In this document: positions 30,366-38,780 of the stretch, in pieces
How the letters are laid out: every line of letters begins with the position of its first letter
Numbering within the stretch: position 1 is the first letter of the stretch
Origin: DASRHT01 sp035293765
Lineage (GTDB): Bacteria > Chloroflexota > Ktedonobacteria > Ktedonobacterales > Ktedonobacteraceae
Direction: 5' to 3'
DNA: 64,000 nt
Assembly (NCBI GenBank): GCA_035293765.1
Contig: DATGMF010000056.1
Location: 62,001 to 126,000 of the forward strand
Program-made: the position numbers and the translations under genes
Notes under the pieces: model-generated
Databases searched by the model: none
What the model was told of the DNA's origin: nothing
What the model saw: the letters and a program-made list of their open reading frames with translations, nothing else

Positions 30366-31128
30366 GAGCCATTACCTCCTCAGCGAGCGCGCGATAGGCC
30401 AATCCCCCCGGGGAAGTGGGATCGTAATCAAGAATGGATTGCCCAAAGCTGGGCGCCTCGCTCAAGCGGACATTGCGGTTAATAATGGTCTGGAAGACCT
30501 CCTGCGGGAAATGGCTGCGCACCTCGCGCACGATATCGCCCGCCAGGCGCGTTCGCGGATCAAACATGGTCAGCACCACACCGGCAATGTACAGGTCAGG
30601 GTTCAACTTATTCTTGACAATGTTCACAGTGTTTAGCAACTGACTCAACCCTTCCAGCGCCAGGTATTCGCACTGGATCGGGATCAGCACGCCATCAGAA
30701 GCTACCAGTGCATTGATGGTGAGCAGACCTAGAGAGGGGGGACAATCGATAATAATATAGTCACAACGGTTGCGAATCGGCTCCAGCACCTGGCGCAATC
30801 GCTGCTCACGGGCCAGCTCCCCGACCAGCTCTACCTCGGCGGCGGCGAGATCTACCGTACAAGGCGCTACCACCAGCTCGCGCCTCGCAGTGGGCACGAT
30901 GATATCAAATATGGTAGCTGCTTCATCCTCTTGCACTAAGAGATCGTAGATCGTATGTTTGCGTACGCTTTTCAAGACGCCGATGCCGCTGGAGGTATTT
31001 GCCTGGGGGTCCATATCGACGAGCAATACTCTGCGTCCTGCGGCGGCCAGATACGTAGCAAGGTTTATGGCGGTGGTCGTTTTCCCCACCCCCCCCTTCT
31101 GATTAGCGATTGCATACACTCTTGACAC
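30358..31128 (-). CDS. parA: Chromosome partitioning ATPase ParA (Soj)
   Basis: 256 residues. The deviant Walker A is at the N terminus (IANQKGGVGKTTTAINLA). Walker A-prime is LLVDMDPQANTSSG, and Walker B is YIIIDCPPSLGLLT. The length and lack of an N-terminal DNA-binding domain make it a chromosomal Soj-type ATPase. It works with the overlapping parB in origin segregation. This locus normally lies near the replication origin in bacteria, which suggests the window may be close to oriC, although no dnaA, gidA or rsmG gene is present to prove it. Confidence 0.96.
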   Translation of the reverse strand: MSRVYAIANQKGGVGKTTTAINLATYLAAAGRRVLLVDMDPQANTSSGIGVLKSVRKHTIYDLLVQEDEAATIFDIIVPTARRELVVAPCTVDLAAAEVELVGELAREQRLRQVLEPIRNRCDYIIIDCPPSLGLLTINALVASDGVLIPIQCEYLALEGLSQLLNTVNIVKNKLNPDLYIAGVVLTMFDPRTRLAGDIVREVRSHFPQEVFQTIINRNVRLSEAPSFGQSILDYDPTSPGGLAYRALAEEVMARG

Positions 31129-31190
31129 AGGTTGCTACCATACCTTTCTCGCCATGCCATTCGTTGCAGGCGGCCTGAGCGAAGCTAGGC

Positions 31191-31224
31191 GCTGTAGCTC
31201 CCCGATTCATCGTGGGAGCGTTGG
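31191..31224 (+). repeat. Dispersed repeat family B, copy 1
   Basis: A 34-base sequence beginning GCTGTAGCTCCCCGATTC is identical to 33519-33552, and its first 28 bases occur inverted at 55773-55800. It contains short complementary arms (GCTCCC and GGGAGC) and so can form a hairpin. It lies upstream of the chromosomal parA gene. Confidence 0.75.
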
Positions 31225-31324
31225 CCGTCTGGATAGCAAGCCAAAGTAGAAAAACTTGGCCTCATGCTGTTCCCATTGTAACAAAAGTCCCACGGAGAAG
31301 CAAGAAATTTGCTTTAGGGCTAGT

Positions 31325-31831
31325 TTAGAGTGTGACGCGATTTCCCCCGGCAGGCATGGTGAAGCGCAAAAAACCACCCTGCGCCAGTTTGGTGCAGATG
31401 ACGGTTAATGTGAAGAAGGAGAAGAGGGCCACAACAGTTCTTAGCTCGTAGAGGCCATAATCAGCAAGGCTGAGATGAGCCGGCCCCACCGCCGCAAAAC
31501 GCAGCAGAGCAGGCCCTTGCTGCACGCCAAAGTTGCTGACGGGTAAGCCGATTGCCATCGTGATGACAAAATCAATGACGAAACAGATTGCAGCCATAGT
31601 GGGGCCAAGCAGCCAGAATCGCTTGCTCAGACGCTCTCGCCTGGGCGCTGAGATGCGGCGCGTGGCCCATAGGGGGGCGATAAGATATTGCAGCAACAAA
31701 AAGAAGAGCGGAGCCGCTACAAAGGTCCAATCGGGGAAGAATGCCGGGTTAATGAGCGCGCCCAACCGTCCCAATGTGTACAGCACGATCCCCTCGATCA
31801 TGCCACGCCGGTAGTCAACTTTGTTGAACAT
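31325..31831 (-). CDS. Unknown four-helix membrane protein
   Basis: 168 residues with four hydrophobic segments, around 33-52 (WTFVAAPLFFLLLQYLIAPL), 74-93 (LGPTMAAICFVIDFVITMAI), 125-145 (ELRTVVALFSFFTLTVICT) and a shorter one near the N terminus. Loops are basic on the inside (TRRISAPRRERLSKR). No motif names it. It lies between the parAB operon and the fmdB gene on the same strand; the gap to fmdB is 36 bases, so they are likely co-transcribed. Confidence 0.65.
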   Translation of the reverse strand: MFNKVDYRRGMIEGIVLYTLGRLGALINPAFFPDWTFVAAPLFFLLLQYLIAPLWATRRISAPRRERLSKRFWLLGPTMAAICFVIDFVITMAIGLPVSNFGVQQGPALLRFAAVGPAHLSLADYGLYELRTVVALFSFFTLTVICTKLAQGGFLRFTMPAGGNRVTL

Positions 31832-31867
31832 AATACAGACCTGACTTCAGGCTAGAAACCGCGTCTA

Positions 31868-32098
31868 TTAATGGCAACCGCAGCCGCCCTCTCCGCAGCC
31901 GCAGCTCCCCATCGCGGGCACGGCATCATCGAAAGAGCTATTATCGCTACCGCCACGGGGAAGCGAGAATGTCGAGAGCAGGCGACGCACCTTCTCACTA
32001 CGGCACTTCATACAGACCACATCATCGGCGTGCTGATGACCAACGAGGAGTTCAAATTTGGATTTGCAGTTCGAGCAATAGTACTCGTACAATGGCAT
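31868..32098 (-). CDS. FmdB-type zinc ribbon protein
   Basis: 76 residues. The family signature is the N-terminal MPLYEYYCSNCKSKFELL, with two CxxC knuckles (CSNC and CMKC) that form a zinc ribbon, followed by a disordered serine-rich linker and a C-terminal GSCGCGEGGCGCH. FmdB-like proteins are thought to be putative regulators of amide-metabolising enzymes, but a firm function is lacking. The extra cysteine- and glycine-rich tail may bind a second metal. Confidence 0.9.
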   Translation of the reverse strand: MPLYEYYCSNCKSKFELLVGHQHADDVVCMKCRSEKVRRLLSTFSLPRGGSDNSSFDDAVPAMGSCGCGEGGCGCH

Positions 32099-32218
32099 AG
32101 AAAGTTACCTCCGGTTCGTGGAAAACGCTATAATCAACAGATATTGTAGTGGCTAACCGGAAGATCGTCAAGTAGCACAGGAAACGCAGGTCTCGGATAC
32201 TCACTCTCGGATATTTCG

Positions 32219-32258
32219 TAGCGACCAGATTTATCGCGTCCGATTTATCGCCAGTCCT
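32219..32258 (+). repeat. GTAGGGACC-family intergenic repeat, degenerate copy
   Basis: The sequence starting GTAGCGACCAGATTTATCGC, followed by a second GATTTATCGC unit, is a diverged copy of the ends of the element at 25515-25762. It lies just upstream of ychF. Confidence 0.6.
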
Positions 32259-32292
32259 GCGCGAATAATAGATAAATTGTAAAGGAATCGCT

Positions 32293-33462
32293 ATGGCTCT
32301 TACCATTGGAATTATAGGTCTGCCGCAGAGCGGCAAAACAACGCTGTTCAATGCCATCACCAGGGCGGGCGCGCCCGTGAGCGGCTACGCTACCAGCACG
32401 GTCCAGGCCAACCTGGCGGTGGTGCAGGTGCCGGATGCGCGCTTGCAGCCGTTGGCCGAGATATTTAAGCCCAAAAAAGTGACCTATGCCACCGTCGAGT
32501 TTGTTGATGTGGCAGGGATGGGACAGGCTCCCCAGAAGGAGAAGCGCGAGGGGCTGAGCGCAGAATTTTTAGGCCACATTCGTAACGCCGATGCCCTGGC
32601 AATCGTGCTGCGTACCTTTGTCAATAGCAACGTTCCGCATAGCGACGATACTATCGATCCCAGCCGGGACCTCGATAGTCTGAATGCCGAACTGGTGCTG
32701 ACCGATCTCGCCTCCGTCGAGAGACGCATCGAGCGCACGACCCGCGCGGCCAAATCCGGCGATAAGAAGTACCAGCAGGAACTGGACTTGCTGCACCGTC
32801 TCCAGGAGTTGCTTAACGAGCTCAAGCCGATCAGCCAGCTTGAGATGTCTGCGCAGGAAGAAGCCATCGTCAAAGAGCTTTTCCTGCTGACGATGAAGCC
32901 GCGTATGTATATATTGAACGTGAGCGAGGACGCGCTGGGGGCCGCCAACGACCTTCTAGCGAAGGTTGCAGCGGGCGAGGCGGTACAAAGTGGAGCGTTG
33001 AAGGGCGAACTGCGAGGCATCGCGGCCATCGCGCAACGGGCGAAAGCTGAGGGAGCTGAGGCGGTTGCCGTCTCCGCTCGTCTGGAAGCCGAACTGGCAG
33101 AACTGCCTGAAGAGGATGCGCGCGAATACCTGGAATCGCTCGGCCTGCCCAGGCTGGGCACGGACCGCGTCATTCAGGTAGGCTACCGCCTGCTGAACCT
33201 GATTACCTTCCTGACCGCCGGCGAGGATGAAGTGCGGGCCTGGACAGTGACGAAGGGAGCGAAAGCGCCGGAAGCCGCAGGCAAGATCCACTCGGATATC
33301 GAGCGCGGCTTTATTCGCGCCGAAGTGACGCATTTCGACGACTTCATGGCCTGTGGCTCTTTTGCTGTCGCCGCTAAAAAAGGCTTGCAGCGCCTGGAAG
33401 GCAAAGATTACGTGATCAAGGACGGCGATATTGCCCATTTCAGGTTTAATGTTGGCAAATAA
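32293..33462 (+). CDS. ychF: YchF/OLA1-type ribosome-associated ATPase
   Basis: 389 residues. The P-loop GLPQSGKTTLFNAIT is at the N terminus; switch II is FVDVAGMGQAPQKEKREGL. In the family the G4 motif NKxD is replaced, here NVSED, which is the reason YchF prefers ATP to GTP. The C-terminal TGS domain is present (LLNLITFLTAGEDEVRAWTV, then FIRAEVTHFDDF). YchF binds ribosomes and modulates translation of leaderless mRNA and stress responses. AAAGGA precedes the ATG. Confidence 0.95.
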   Translation: MALTIGIIGLPQSGKTTLFNAITRAGAPVSGYATSTVQANLAVVQVPDARLQPLAEIFKPKKVTYATVEFVDVAGMGQAPQKEKREGLSAEFLGHIRNADALAIVLRTFVNSNVPHSDDTIDPSRDLDSLNAELVLTDLASVERRIERTTRAAKSGDKKYQQELDLLHRLQELLNELKPISQLEMSAQEEAIVKELFLLTMKPRMYILNVSEDALGAANDLLAKVAAGEAVQSGALKGELRGIAAIAQRAKAEGAEAVAVSARLEAELAELPEEDAREYLESLGLPRLGTDRVIQVGYRLLNLITFLTAGEDEVRAWTVTKGAKAPEAAGKIHSDIERGFIRAEVTHFDDFMACGSFAVAAKKGLQRLEGKDYVIKDGDIAHFRFNVGK

Positions 33463-33518
33463 GTCTACAGTTTCAGTATCCTCAAGCGGGTCGTGATACT
33501 GCGCTTCCACGTTCCTGA

Positions 33519-33552
33519 GCTGTAGCTCCCCGATTCATCGTGGGAGCGTTGG
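33519..33552 (+). repeat. Dispersed repeat family B, copy 2
   Basis: Identical over 34 bases to 31191-31224. It sits about 57 bases after the ychF stop and may act as a 3-prime mRNA stem. Confidence 0.75.
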
Positions 33553-33713
33553 AACGCGGAAGGTTTCAAGATAGCCATCGGCTCACGCCGTCCCTCTTGA
33601 GGAGAAGTATACCATCGGGTCCGAAGATGTCAAGCGGAAATGCACCAGGGCTTCTCAGGATGAAGTCCTGGCGATGCTCGCCCTTTTGCAGCATACATGG
33701 AGGTCTATAGCGT

Positions 33714-34073
33714 ATGGCTATTTTTATCACCGTCGTTGGCCCGCGACGTACAATTGATCTGGAGATTGCCGCGGACAGGCCGATCCGCGATCTGCTGCCT
33801 ATGCTGGTCGAGATCCAGCATGCGACACAAGATGCTCATTCACAAGATACGCCTGAAAATTGGCGGTTAGAGCTGCTCGACCGGACCCCTCTGCCCGTGA
33901 GCCTCTCCCTGACCGAGTGCAGTATTCTCGACGGCGCGATCCTTAGACTCCATAAAATTGACCCGAACGAGGACCTACAAGCCAAAAAGTTGCTGCCCGA
34001 TATTATTCCCAGCAAAGAGACTGGGGGCATTGGCATCAAATGGCGTAGAGAAGAGGCATGGCCTAACAAATAA
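33714..34073 (+). CDS. YukD/EsaB-like ubiquitin-fold protein
   Basis: 119 residues with GGAGGT before the ATG. The N-terminal 83 residues have the order of a beta-grasp fold: two strands (IFITVVGPRRTIDLEIAADR), a helix (IRDLLPMLVEIQ), then strands (WRLELLDRTPLPVSLSLTEC) ending with GAILRLHK. This matches YukD/EsaB, a ubiquitin-like component of type VII secretion in Firmicutes and a domain fused to EccD in Actinobacteria. No EssC ATPase or WXG100 gene lies nearby. The C-terminal 36 residues are polar. The assignment is from pattern, so it should be taken as likely rather than certain. Confidence 0.72.
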   Translation: MAIFITVVGPRRTIDLEIAADRPIRDLLPMLVEIQHATQDAHSQDTPENWRLELLDRTPLPVSLSLTECSILDGAILRLHKIDPNEDLQAKKLLPDIIPSKETGGIGIKWRREEAWPNK

Positions 34074-34165
34074 GAACAGGCGTATATGCAGGTTGTGAAC
34101 AGATAAAAAATAAAGGTCACTATTATAATGGGATCTCTATAAAGTGAGAATATGAGCAGCTTTTC

Positions 34166-34195
34166 TTGACAAAATAATAATTTATGTCCTATGAT
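34166..34195 (+). promoter_or_regulatory. Strong sigma-A-type promoter of the exopolysaccharide operon
   Basis: Perfect TTGACA (34166-34171), 18-base spacer, then TATGAT (34190-34195). It is the best promoter of the 506-base gap 34074-34579 and implies a leader of about 380 bases before the first gene. The leader holds no gene; several AT-rich repeats occur but no clear terminator or riboswitch was seen. Confidence 0.8.
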
Positions 34196-34579
34196 AAAAC
34201 AGATGCATATATCTGACTGTTTCTCTAATCCTGGTCAGTTTTATATCCCTGGCGATTGCACGTTTTATTACTTATAGCAGCAGTGGCAATATTAAGCACC
34301 TATACGGTTAAATCACATGGAGAACTTTGTATTTAGCACGATAACGGGGGTAATCGCGCTAAATGATGTGCCACATTAAACAGCAAATAGCCACTTTTTG
34401 CAGTAAAAGGACGCTTTGCTGTCAATAGCTCTTGTATAGCTTCTGTTTTGTGCCTTTATCCGGCTAACAAGAGGTGATTCCTATTTGAAAACGCTCGACC
34501 GGCCACAAGTTCTCTCTGTGTGCCCATGCCACTCAACCAGCTTAGAGTATTGCTGGTCTTTTTCTAAAGGAGTGAAATA

Positions 34580-35869
34580 TTGGCACGCATTGTATTTATC
34601 TCCCCCTATTATCCGCCTGAGCAAGGTGCAGCAGCCGTATGTGTAAGCGAGAATGCGATCCGCCTGGCAAAGCGAGGACACAAAGTAACCGTTCTCACCA
34701 CGATGCCCAACTATCCAACAGGGATCGTTCCACCAGCATATCGCGGGCATAGGATTTTACGCGAAACCCTTGATGGGGTGGAGGTGGTCCGCGTTTGGAG
34801 CTACGCCAGCCCGAATAAAGGCTTCTGGCGGCGTATTCTTGCCCATACCTCTTTCGGTTTTATGGCACCTCTCCTGGGTGCAGGCGCGGTTGGTCAGCCT
34901 GATATCATCATCGTCCAGTCGCCGCCGCTTTTTGACGCCGTTGCGGTTCGCCTGCTCTCCTGGCGAAAGCGTTGTCCTTATATATTCATGGTTTCCGATC
35001 TATGGCCCGCGTCTGCTGTGCAACTGGGGGCGTTGCGCAATCGATTGTTGATCCGCCTATCGGAGTGGCTGGAGTGGTCAACGTATCAGCGTGCGGCTAA
35101 GGTCTGGGTTGTGACCGAAGGGATCTGGAAGAACCTGCGCCAGCGCGGGTTGGCGGCGGATCATATGTTTCTGGTGACCAATGGGGTGGATACACAGAAG
35201 TTTCGTCCATTACCGCAGCGGCAGACTCGTGCGGAACTGGGCTGGGATGATCGTTTTACCGTCATCTACGCCGGGACGCATGGGTTGTCGCATGGCCTGA
35301 TGACGGTGCTGGCAGCCGCGGAGCAATTGCTCACCAGGAGCGATATACGCTTTGTGCTGGTTGGCGATGGGGCTGAAAAAGCATACCTGGTAGCAGAGGC
35401 GAGTCGGCGCAATCTCATAAACGTCACCTTTCTCGATCCGCAGCCGCATGAGCGGATACCAACCTTGCTGGCTGCGGCTGACGTTTGCCTGGTGCATGTG
35501 CGTAATATTCCGCTGTTCTCGGGGATGTTGCCGATAAAGATGTATGAGGCGATGGCCTGCGCTCGTCCCATCTTGCTGGCAGTAGATGGGGAGGCGCGCC
35601 AGCTCGCTACAGAAGAGTTCGGAGCGGCAGTCTACGTAGAGCCTGAGAATGCCGAGGCGCTGGTCTCCGCCATTGTTTCAATACAGGCTCAGCCTGAACT
35701 GGCTCAATCGCTGGGGCGACGGGGGCGTACACTGGTTCAGGAGCGTTTTGACTACGATCTGCTGGTCGCTGCATTGGATAAACAGATTCTGACATTGCTG
35801 GGAAAGGACGAAGCTGTTGAGGATGCAGAGCCTGATAAAGTAGTGAATGTTTCAACGGAAGCCAGATAA
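34580..35869 (+). CDS. Glycosyltransferase family 4 (WbuB-like)
   Basis: 429 residues from a TTG at 34580 with AGGAG seven bases upstream. N-terminal Rossmann domain begins IVFISPYYPPEQGAAAVCVS and contains GHKVTVLTTMPNYPTG. The C-terminal domain has VIYAGTHGLSHG and the GT4 retaining motif region KMYEAMACARPILLAVDGEA with the conserved glutamate of the EX7E pattern. This resembles WbuB/CapM-type enzymes that add the second sugar to the lipid carrier. First gene of a seven-gene exopolysaccharide operon, 18 bases before the sugar transferase. Confidence 0.93.
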   Translation: MARIVFISPYYPPEQGAAAVCVSENAIRLAKRGHKVTVLTTMPNYPTGIVPPAYRGHRILRETLDGVEVVRVWSYASPNKGFWRRILAHTSFGFMAPLLGAGAVGQPDIIIVQSPPLFDAVAVRLLSWRKRCPYIFMVSDLWPASAVQLGALRNRLLIRLSEWLEWSTYQRAAKVWVVTEGIWKNLRQRGLAADHMFLVTNGVDTQKFRPLPQRQTRAELGWDDRFTVIYAGTHGLSHGLMTVLAAAEQLLTRSDIRFVLVGDGAEKAYLVAEASRRNLINVTFLDPQPHERIPTLLAAADVCLVHVRNIPLFSGMLPIKMYEAMACARPILLAVDGEARQLATEEFGAAVYVEPENAEALVSAIVSIQAQPELAQSLGRRGRTLVQERFDYDLLVAALDKQILTLLGKDEAVEDAEPDKVVNVSTEAR

Positions 35870-35887
35870 ATTGCTGTATTCCTACCT

Positions 35888-36589
35888 ATGACATTTACAT
35901 TTGGGGAAGGGAAACAAGACGTGCAACATGATCTTGAGCATAGAATACCACTGGCGCCCCAGAAGAAGTTTTCTAAGCTTAAATCAGCCTGTGGTTATTC
36001 ACTCTGTTATCTTGCATGGCATAAAATGATCGATCTTTTCTTTGTGTTATGCGGTATGATAGTGCTGATACTGGTTTTGCCATTGATCGCGCTTTTGATT
36101 TATGTCGATTCACCAGGTCCAATTTTCTATGCTCAGGAGCGGCTGGGTTTTCGGGGCAAAAAATTTTATATCATCAAGTTTCGTTCTATGGTGGTAGATG
36201 CGGAGGCAGCAGGACGCGCTATCTGGGCATCCGAATATGATAGCCGCGTCACACGCATCGGGCGCGTGATGCGGCGTCTGCATCTGGATGAATTGCCGCA
36301 GGTGATTAATATCCTGCGAGGAGAAATGAGCCTGATCGGGCCACGACCGGAGCGCGAAGCGTTTGTGATTGAACTGGAGAAGACGATCCCACAGTATCGC
36401 GCTCGCCTGACGGTGAAGCCCGGCCTGACCGGTTGGGCGCAGGTAAAGTATCGCTATACCCGCACCGAACAGGAGGCGCTCGCAAAATTGCGTTACGATC
36501 TCTATTATATTGAGCATCGTTCCATCAAACTCGATATAGTGATTATCTTGAAGACTGTGCTTGAGGTATTACTCTGTCATGGAACATAA
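35888..36589 (+). CDS. Initiating sugar-phosphate transferase (WcaJ/PglC-type)
   Basis: 233 residues. A reentrant membrane helix at 45-72 (MIDLFFVLCGMIVLILVLPL) precedes the catalytic domain with PIFYAQERLGFRGKKF, IKFRSMVVDAE, LDELPQVINILRGEMSLIGP and GLTGWAQV. The catalytic aspartate-glutamate pair lies in the VVDAEAAG/LDELPQ region. It transfers a sugar-1-phosphate to undecaprenyl phosphate, the first step of repeat-unit assembly. The N-terminal four-helix domain of longer WcaJ-type enzymes is missing, so this is the minimal form. The next gene overlaps its end. Confidence 0.93.
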   Translation: MTFTFGEGKQDVQHDLEHRIPLAPQKKFSKLKSACGYSLCYLAWHKMIDLFFVLCGMIVLILVLPLIALLIYVDSPGPIFYAQERLGFRGKKFYIIKFRSMVVDAEAAGRAIWASEYDSRVTRIGRVMRRLHLDELPQVINILRGEMSLIGPRPEREAFVIELEKTIPQYRARLTVKPGLTGWAQVKYRYTRTEQEALAKLRYDLYYIEHRSIKLDIVIILKTVLEVLLCHGT

Positions 36590-38708
36590 AGAAACGCTTT
36601 CCACAATGCACGATATGCCCACGGAGCCTGTGGAAACCGTACAATCAACCGAAGCAGAGGCTGCCCAGCTTGAAGATGCAGAGACCGCACGGCTAGAGGC
36701 AGCGTCTCTTCCTGAGTCTACTCAAGCGACTGCCACCATGCCTGTGGGAGGACAGCCGGAGAAGCGGCGCAGGCGTAAGAAGATCGTGCTAATAAACTCG
36801 CTCCTGCTTTGCGCCCTGCTACTATTCGATACTTCCGTGGCTGCCTTTGGCTTTCAAACCTTCCGGCACTATTATGCGGACTATCAGCACTATCTGGCGG
36901 TTGCCCGCTCGGGCATACAGCATCTGCAAACGGCAGAGAGGCAACTCGCAGCTTATCCACAAAATCCGCTCGATAACCAGCGAGTGATACTGGCGCAACG
37001 CGAATTTAGCGCGGCGCAGGCGAATTTTACCCAGCTCAGTGACGGTTTAAGATCATTGCCCAGCGCGCTTACCACAATCCCTGTTTATGGGGCGCGTTTA
37101 AACTCGGCCTTGCGTGTCGTTCCTCTTACGCTTGAAGTGACAAAGGCAGGGCTGATTGGCTGTGACATCTTAAATTTGCTCACCGACCGCTTTCACACGA
37201 TGCTCGCCACCAAGTCACAATCCCTTACCGCGGCAGACATTACTACGGTCAGAGCCAGCTTACAACAGCTCAAGCAAATTTTTGCGCTTGTCTCCGGCCA
37301 GATTGATCATCTATCGCCGGCGGATCTGCAGCTCGATCCCCGCCTGGGCAAGCTGGTGGACGCGTTCCATCAATATATCCCTGTTTTATTGAACGCCTTC
37401 GATGATATCGGAACGCTTTTGCCTGTTATCCCAACGCTGCTAGGTATCGGGCAATCGACGAATTACCTGATTGAAATACTGGATATGTCCGAACTCAGGC
37501 CAGGAGGCGGTTTCATTGGGAATTATGGCATTCTCACGGTTTTAAACGGGAGGCAGGTCGCTGCTCATATCACCGATGTGGATCTGCTCGACAGGCCGTT
37601 TGAGGCCGCAGGCAACGTGATCCCTTACCCGTCCGCCTATCAATGGTTTGATATTGGCGGTAATAGCTGGAGCCTGCGCGATGCCAATCTGGACGCCGAT
37701 TTCCCCACCGTTGCCCGCTATAGCGAACAGAACTATATCCGCGAGGGGGGGCAGACACATTTTGAAGGGGTAATCGCGATTACGCCGATCCTCATTCAAA
37801 ATCTGCTCAAAGTGACCGGTCCAATCTCGGTACCCGAATACCACGAGACGATAACCGCGCAAAACCTTACCGACCGTATCCATTTTTATCAGTTAGGGAC
37901 GAAATCCGGCTCCGATACTGTGGTTGCGCCAGATGGGAAGTCGTCGTTACGCAAGCATTTTACGGCTGTGCTGGCCGAACATTTCCTGGCCCGTTTCCGC
38001 CAACTGCCCGCCTCCAGTATGGAGAGCGTGGTGCAGGTCGTTACGCAGGCCCTGCACACCAAAGATATCCAGGTCTACTTCAATTCTCCTGTGGCAGAGA
38101 GCTTCTTGCAGCGGTACGGTGTGGATAGCGCCATTCAAGCGCCCAATAGCGATAGTTTATTCATCGTAGATACCAATATCGCGGCCAGCAAAGCGAACCA
38201 GTTTATGATTGATAAGCTGGATGACCAGGTGACACTGGACGCGCAGGGAAATGCCGTGCATACCACTAAGATCAGCTATGCCTGGACAATCCCAGGACCG
38301 ATCTATGGAAACCCGACATACCGTGATTATGCCCGCATTTATGTTCCTCCTGGCAGTGTGCTACAGAGCCAGGATGGCTGGGAGACGCGAGGCACGAGCA
38401 AAGCCTTTGGCCGTACCGTCTGGGCGGGCTTTTTCACGCTGACGTTTGGGCAGACACGCGTGATTACGCTGCGGTGGGTCGTCCCAAAAGCTGCGACGAA
38501 AGATGCTACAGGTTGGCACTATACCTACTTGCTGCAGCAGCAAGCCGGTACCCGCTGGTCGGTTGACATGCATATCACGCTGCCGACCTGCGCGTTTGTA
38601 AAACGTACATCGGCCCCATTGAAACCAGACAGCAATCAAAGTATTACTGCCTCTGCTTATACGCTGGATGAAGATACTACGATGAACATTGATTATGTTG
38701 GTTGCTGA
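36579..38708 (+). CDS. DUF4012 cell-surface protein of the exopolysaccharide operon
   Basis: 709 residues from the ATG at 36579, which overlaps the sugar transferase stop by 11 bases. Residues 1-70 are acidic and cytoplasmic with a basic RRRRKK stop, then one membrane helix near 73-95 (INSLLLCALLLFDTSVAAF). The outside part begins with a helical region and contains the DUF4012 core (YLIEILDMSELRPGGGFIGN, then ADFPTVARYSEQ). DUF4012 proteins recur in Chloroflexi and Actinobacteria polysaccharide loci and resemble LytR-type attachment proteins in context, so a role in linking or organising polymer at the surface is plausible but unproven. Confidence 0.85.
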   Translation: MEHKETLSTMHDMPTEPVETVQSTEAEAAQLEDAETARLEAASLPESTQATATMPVGGQPEKRRRRKKIVLINSLLLCALLLFDTSVAAFGFQTFRHYYADYQHYLAVARSGIQHLQTAERQLAAYPQNPLDNQRVILAQREFSAAQANFTQLSDGLRSLPSALTTIPVYGARLNSALRVVPLTLEVTKAGLIGCDILNLLTDRFHTMLATKSQSLTAADITTVRASLQQLKQIFALVSGQIDHLSPADLQLDPRLGKLVDAFHQYIPVLLNAFDDIGTLLPVIPTLLGIGQSTNYLIEILDMSELRPGGGFIGNYGILTVLNGRQVAAHITDVDLLDRPFEAAGNVIPYPSAYQWFDIGGNSWSLRDANLDADFPTVARYSEQNYIREGGQTHFEGVIAITPILIQNLLKVTGPISVPEYHETITAQNLTDRIHFYQLGTKSGSDTVVAPDGKSSLRKHFTAVLAEHFLARFRQLPASSMESVVQVVTQALHTKDIQVYFNSPVAESFLQRYGVDSAIQAPNSDSLFIVDTNIAASKANQFMIDKLDDQVTLDAQGNAVHTTKISYAWTIPGPIYGNPTYRDYARIYVPPGSVLQSQDGWETRGTSKAFGRTVWAGFFTLTFGQTRVITLRWVVPKAATKDATGWHYTYLLQQQAGTRWSVDMHITLPTCAFVKRTSAPLKPDSNQSITASAYTLDEDTTMNIDYVGC

Positions 38709-38780
38709 TGCAAAAAACCTGATTACCAGAAATTTGCAGAATCAAGCAGAATCAAAAAAGCAATCAACAGGAGCAAAGGG

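Noticed and set aside
32484..33510. Long minus-strand frames opposite ychF (229 and 184 residues)
   Set aside because: Mirror frames of a conserved gene in GC-rich sequence; Ser/Ala/Arg-rich and without homology-like motifs.
33714..34073. A type VII secretion locus
   Set aside because: Only a YukD-like protein is present; no EssC/EccC ATPase, EssB or WXG100 gene is within the window.
28850..34170. Canonical parS site near chromosomal parAB
   Set aside because: I looked for TGTTTCACGTGAAACA and close variants and found none in this part; the palindromes present belong to the dispersed repeat families.
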